Shown here in pieces: positions 34,665 through 35,103 of a stretch of DNA of 35,103 nucleotides (its first letter is position 1; each line of letters starts with the position of its first letter). The notes below the pieces were generated by a model. It saw only the letters and a list, made by a program, of their open reading frames with translations. It did no database searches and had not been told where the DNA came from. The stretch lies in contig JAFGDQ010000049.1 of the NCBI GenBank assembly GCA_016932015.1, positions 1 to 35,103 on the forward strand, given 5' to 3'. The translations under genes were made by a program, and so were the position numbers. The DNA comes from Spirochaetota bacterium. GTDB taxonomy: Bacteria > Spirochaetota > UBA4802 > JAFGDQ01.

Positions 34665-35029
34665 AAATAAATATTTTATACGAAGATAATCATATTCTTA
34701 TTGCGGAAAAACCCGTAAATATTCCTTCCCAGAAAGACAGCTCAAACGATCCGGATATTCTGACTATTCTGAAAAACGATATCAGGGAACGCTACAATAA
34801 ACCCGGAAATGTATATCTCGGTCTGCTGCACAGGCTGGACAGGCCCGCAGGAGGTGTTATGGCTTTTGCCAGAACATCTAAGGCCGCGTCACGAATATCA
34901 GCGCAGCTACGTTCAGGTGAATTTAAGAAAAAATATCTTGCTGTAGTTCATGGAAAGATGAACAAACCTTCAGGTAAACTGATTAATTTTATTATGAAAG
35001 ATAAAAAAACAAATACTGGGAATCTCTAA
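34661..35029 (+). CDS. RluA-type pseudouridine synthase, C-terminally truncated
   Basis: A 122-residue reading frame with the N-terminal half of an RluA-family enzyme: ILYEDNHILIAEKPVNIPSQ at the start, then GLLHRLDRPAGGVMAFAR (catalytic Asp of the HRLD motif), AASRISAQLRSGEFKKKYLAVV and LINFIMKDKKTNT. Full-length family members have about 90 more residues, including the second half of the catalytic domain. The frame stops at 35027-35029, shortly after KKTNT. The following 74 nt to the window end are almost free of G on this strand and give no continuation. The gene is either disrupted or cut by an insertion or rearrangement beyond the edge. The start ATG overlaps the methyltransferase stop. 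Confidence 0.7.
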   Translation: MKINILYEDNHILIAEKPVNIPSQKDSSNDPDILTILKNDIRERYNKPGNVYLGLLHRLDRPAGGVMAFARTSKAASRISAQLRSGEFKKKYLAVVHGKMNKPSGKLINFIMKDKKTNTGNL

Positions 35030-35103
35030 AAATTAACCCTACTATACAAATTAATTGACTTAATCCAATAAGAATAATAATTATCCAACAAAAAGCAATA
35101 AAA

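Overview
The window reads as chromosomal DNA of a diderm (Gram-negative-type) bacterium of fairly low G+C. The evidence is outer-membrane beta-barrels, lipoproteins with lipoboxes, an OmpA-type domain, a TonB-C domain and a Pel-type exopolysaccharide export system. The mix of GAF-containing PTS enzyme I, PTS IIA, an HPr-kinase-like P-loop protein, a HAMP-linked class III cyclase, FlgD-type Ig domains and TM1410-type hydrolase would fit Spirochaetota or a neighbouring phylum, but nothing here fixes the taxon. I found no rRNA, tRNA, CRISPR array, transposase or phage gene.

Layout: (1) 1-4476, mostly minus strand: a TonB-C lipoprotein behind a membrane-anchored class III nucleotide cyclase, an HPr-kinase-like ATPase and a MarC-family membrane protein. 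(2) 4625-9862, minus strand: a compact pelD-pelE-pelF-pelG operon encoding the inner-membrane synthase and export machinery of a Pel-like polysaccharide. (3) 9863-10317: a 455-bp divergent control region. (4) 10318-19004, plus strand: a TPR/SLH-like lipoprotein, a 1681-residue outer-membrane scaffold (sugar-binding-like domain, TPRs, coiled coil, porin, FlgD-type Ig domains, OmpA) and a secreted DUF2194/NodB-like deacetylase. These look like the periplasmic and outer-membrane half of the same system, replacing PelA-C, PelB and PelC. (5) 19062-21614: a uroporphyrinogen-decarboxylase-like protein behind a strong promoter and a highly structured leader, then, convergent to it, a secreted TM1410/GH114-type hydrolase whose motifs appear in circularly permuted order. 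It is a candidate for the PelA hydrolase activity. (6) 21933-29937: ptsP, an outer-membrane protein, class II DAHP synthase, an aldehyde dehydrogenase with a near-consensus promoter and a perfect palindrome, a thioesterase and ptsN. (7) 30038-35103: leuS, a decayed outer-membrane protein gene, a GNAT acetyltransferase, an rRNA-methyltransferase-like gene and a truncated RluA-type gene at the window edge.

The central system is the rearranged Pel locus. The cytoplasmic polymerase and flippase genes (pelDEFG) and the cell-envelope genes form two arms read outward from one promoter region. The deacetylase and hydrolase that are fused in Pseudomonas PelA are separate genes here, and the outer-membrane exporter is enlarged with its own sugar-binding-like and peptidoglycan-binding-like modules. 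The most unusual single observations are the circular permutation in the hydrolase, the inverted pair of an 11-bp motif in the divergent control region, and the altered specificity residues of the cyclase. All function calls come from reading motifs by eye, without database searches.
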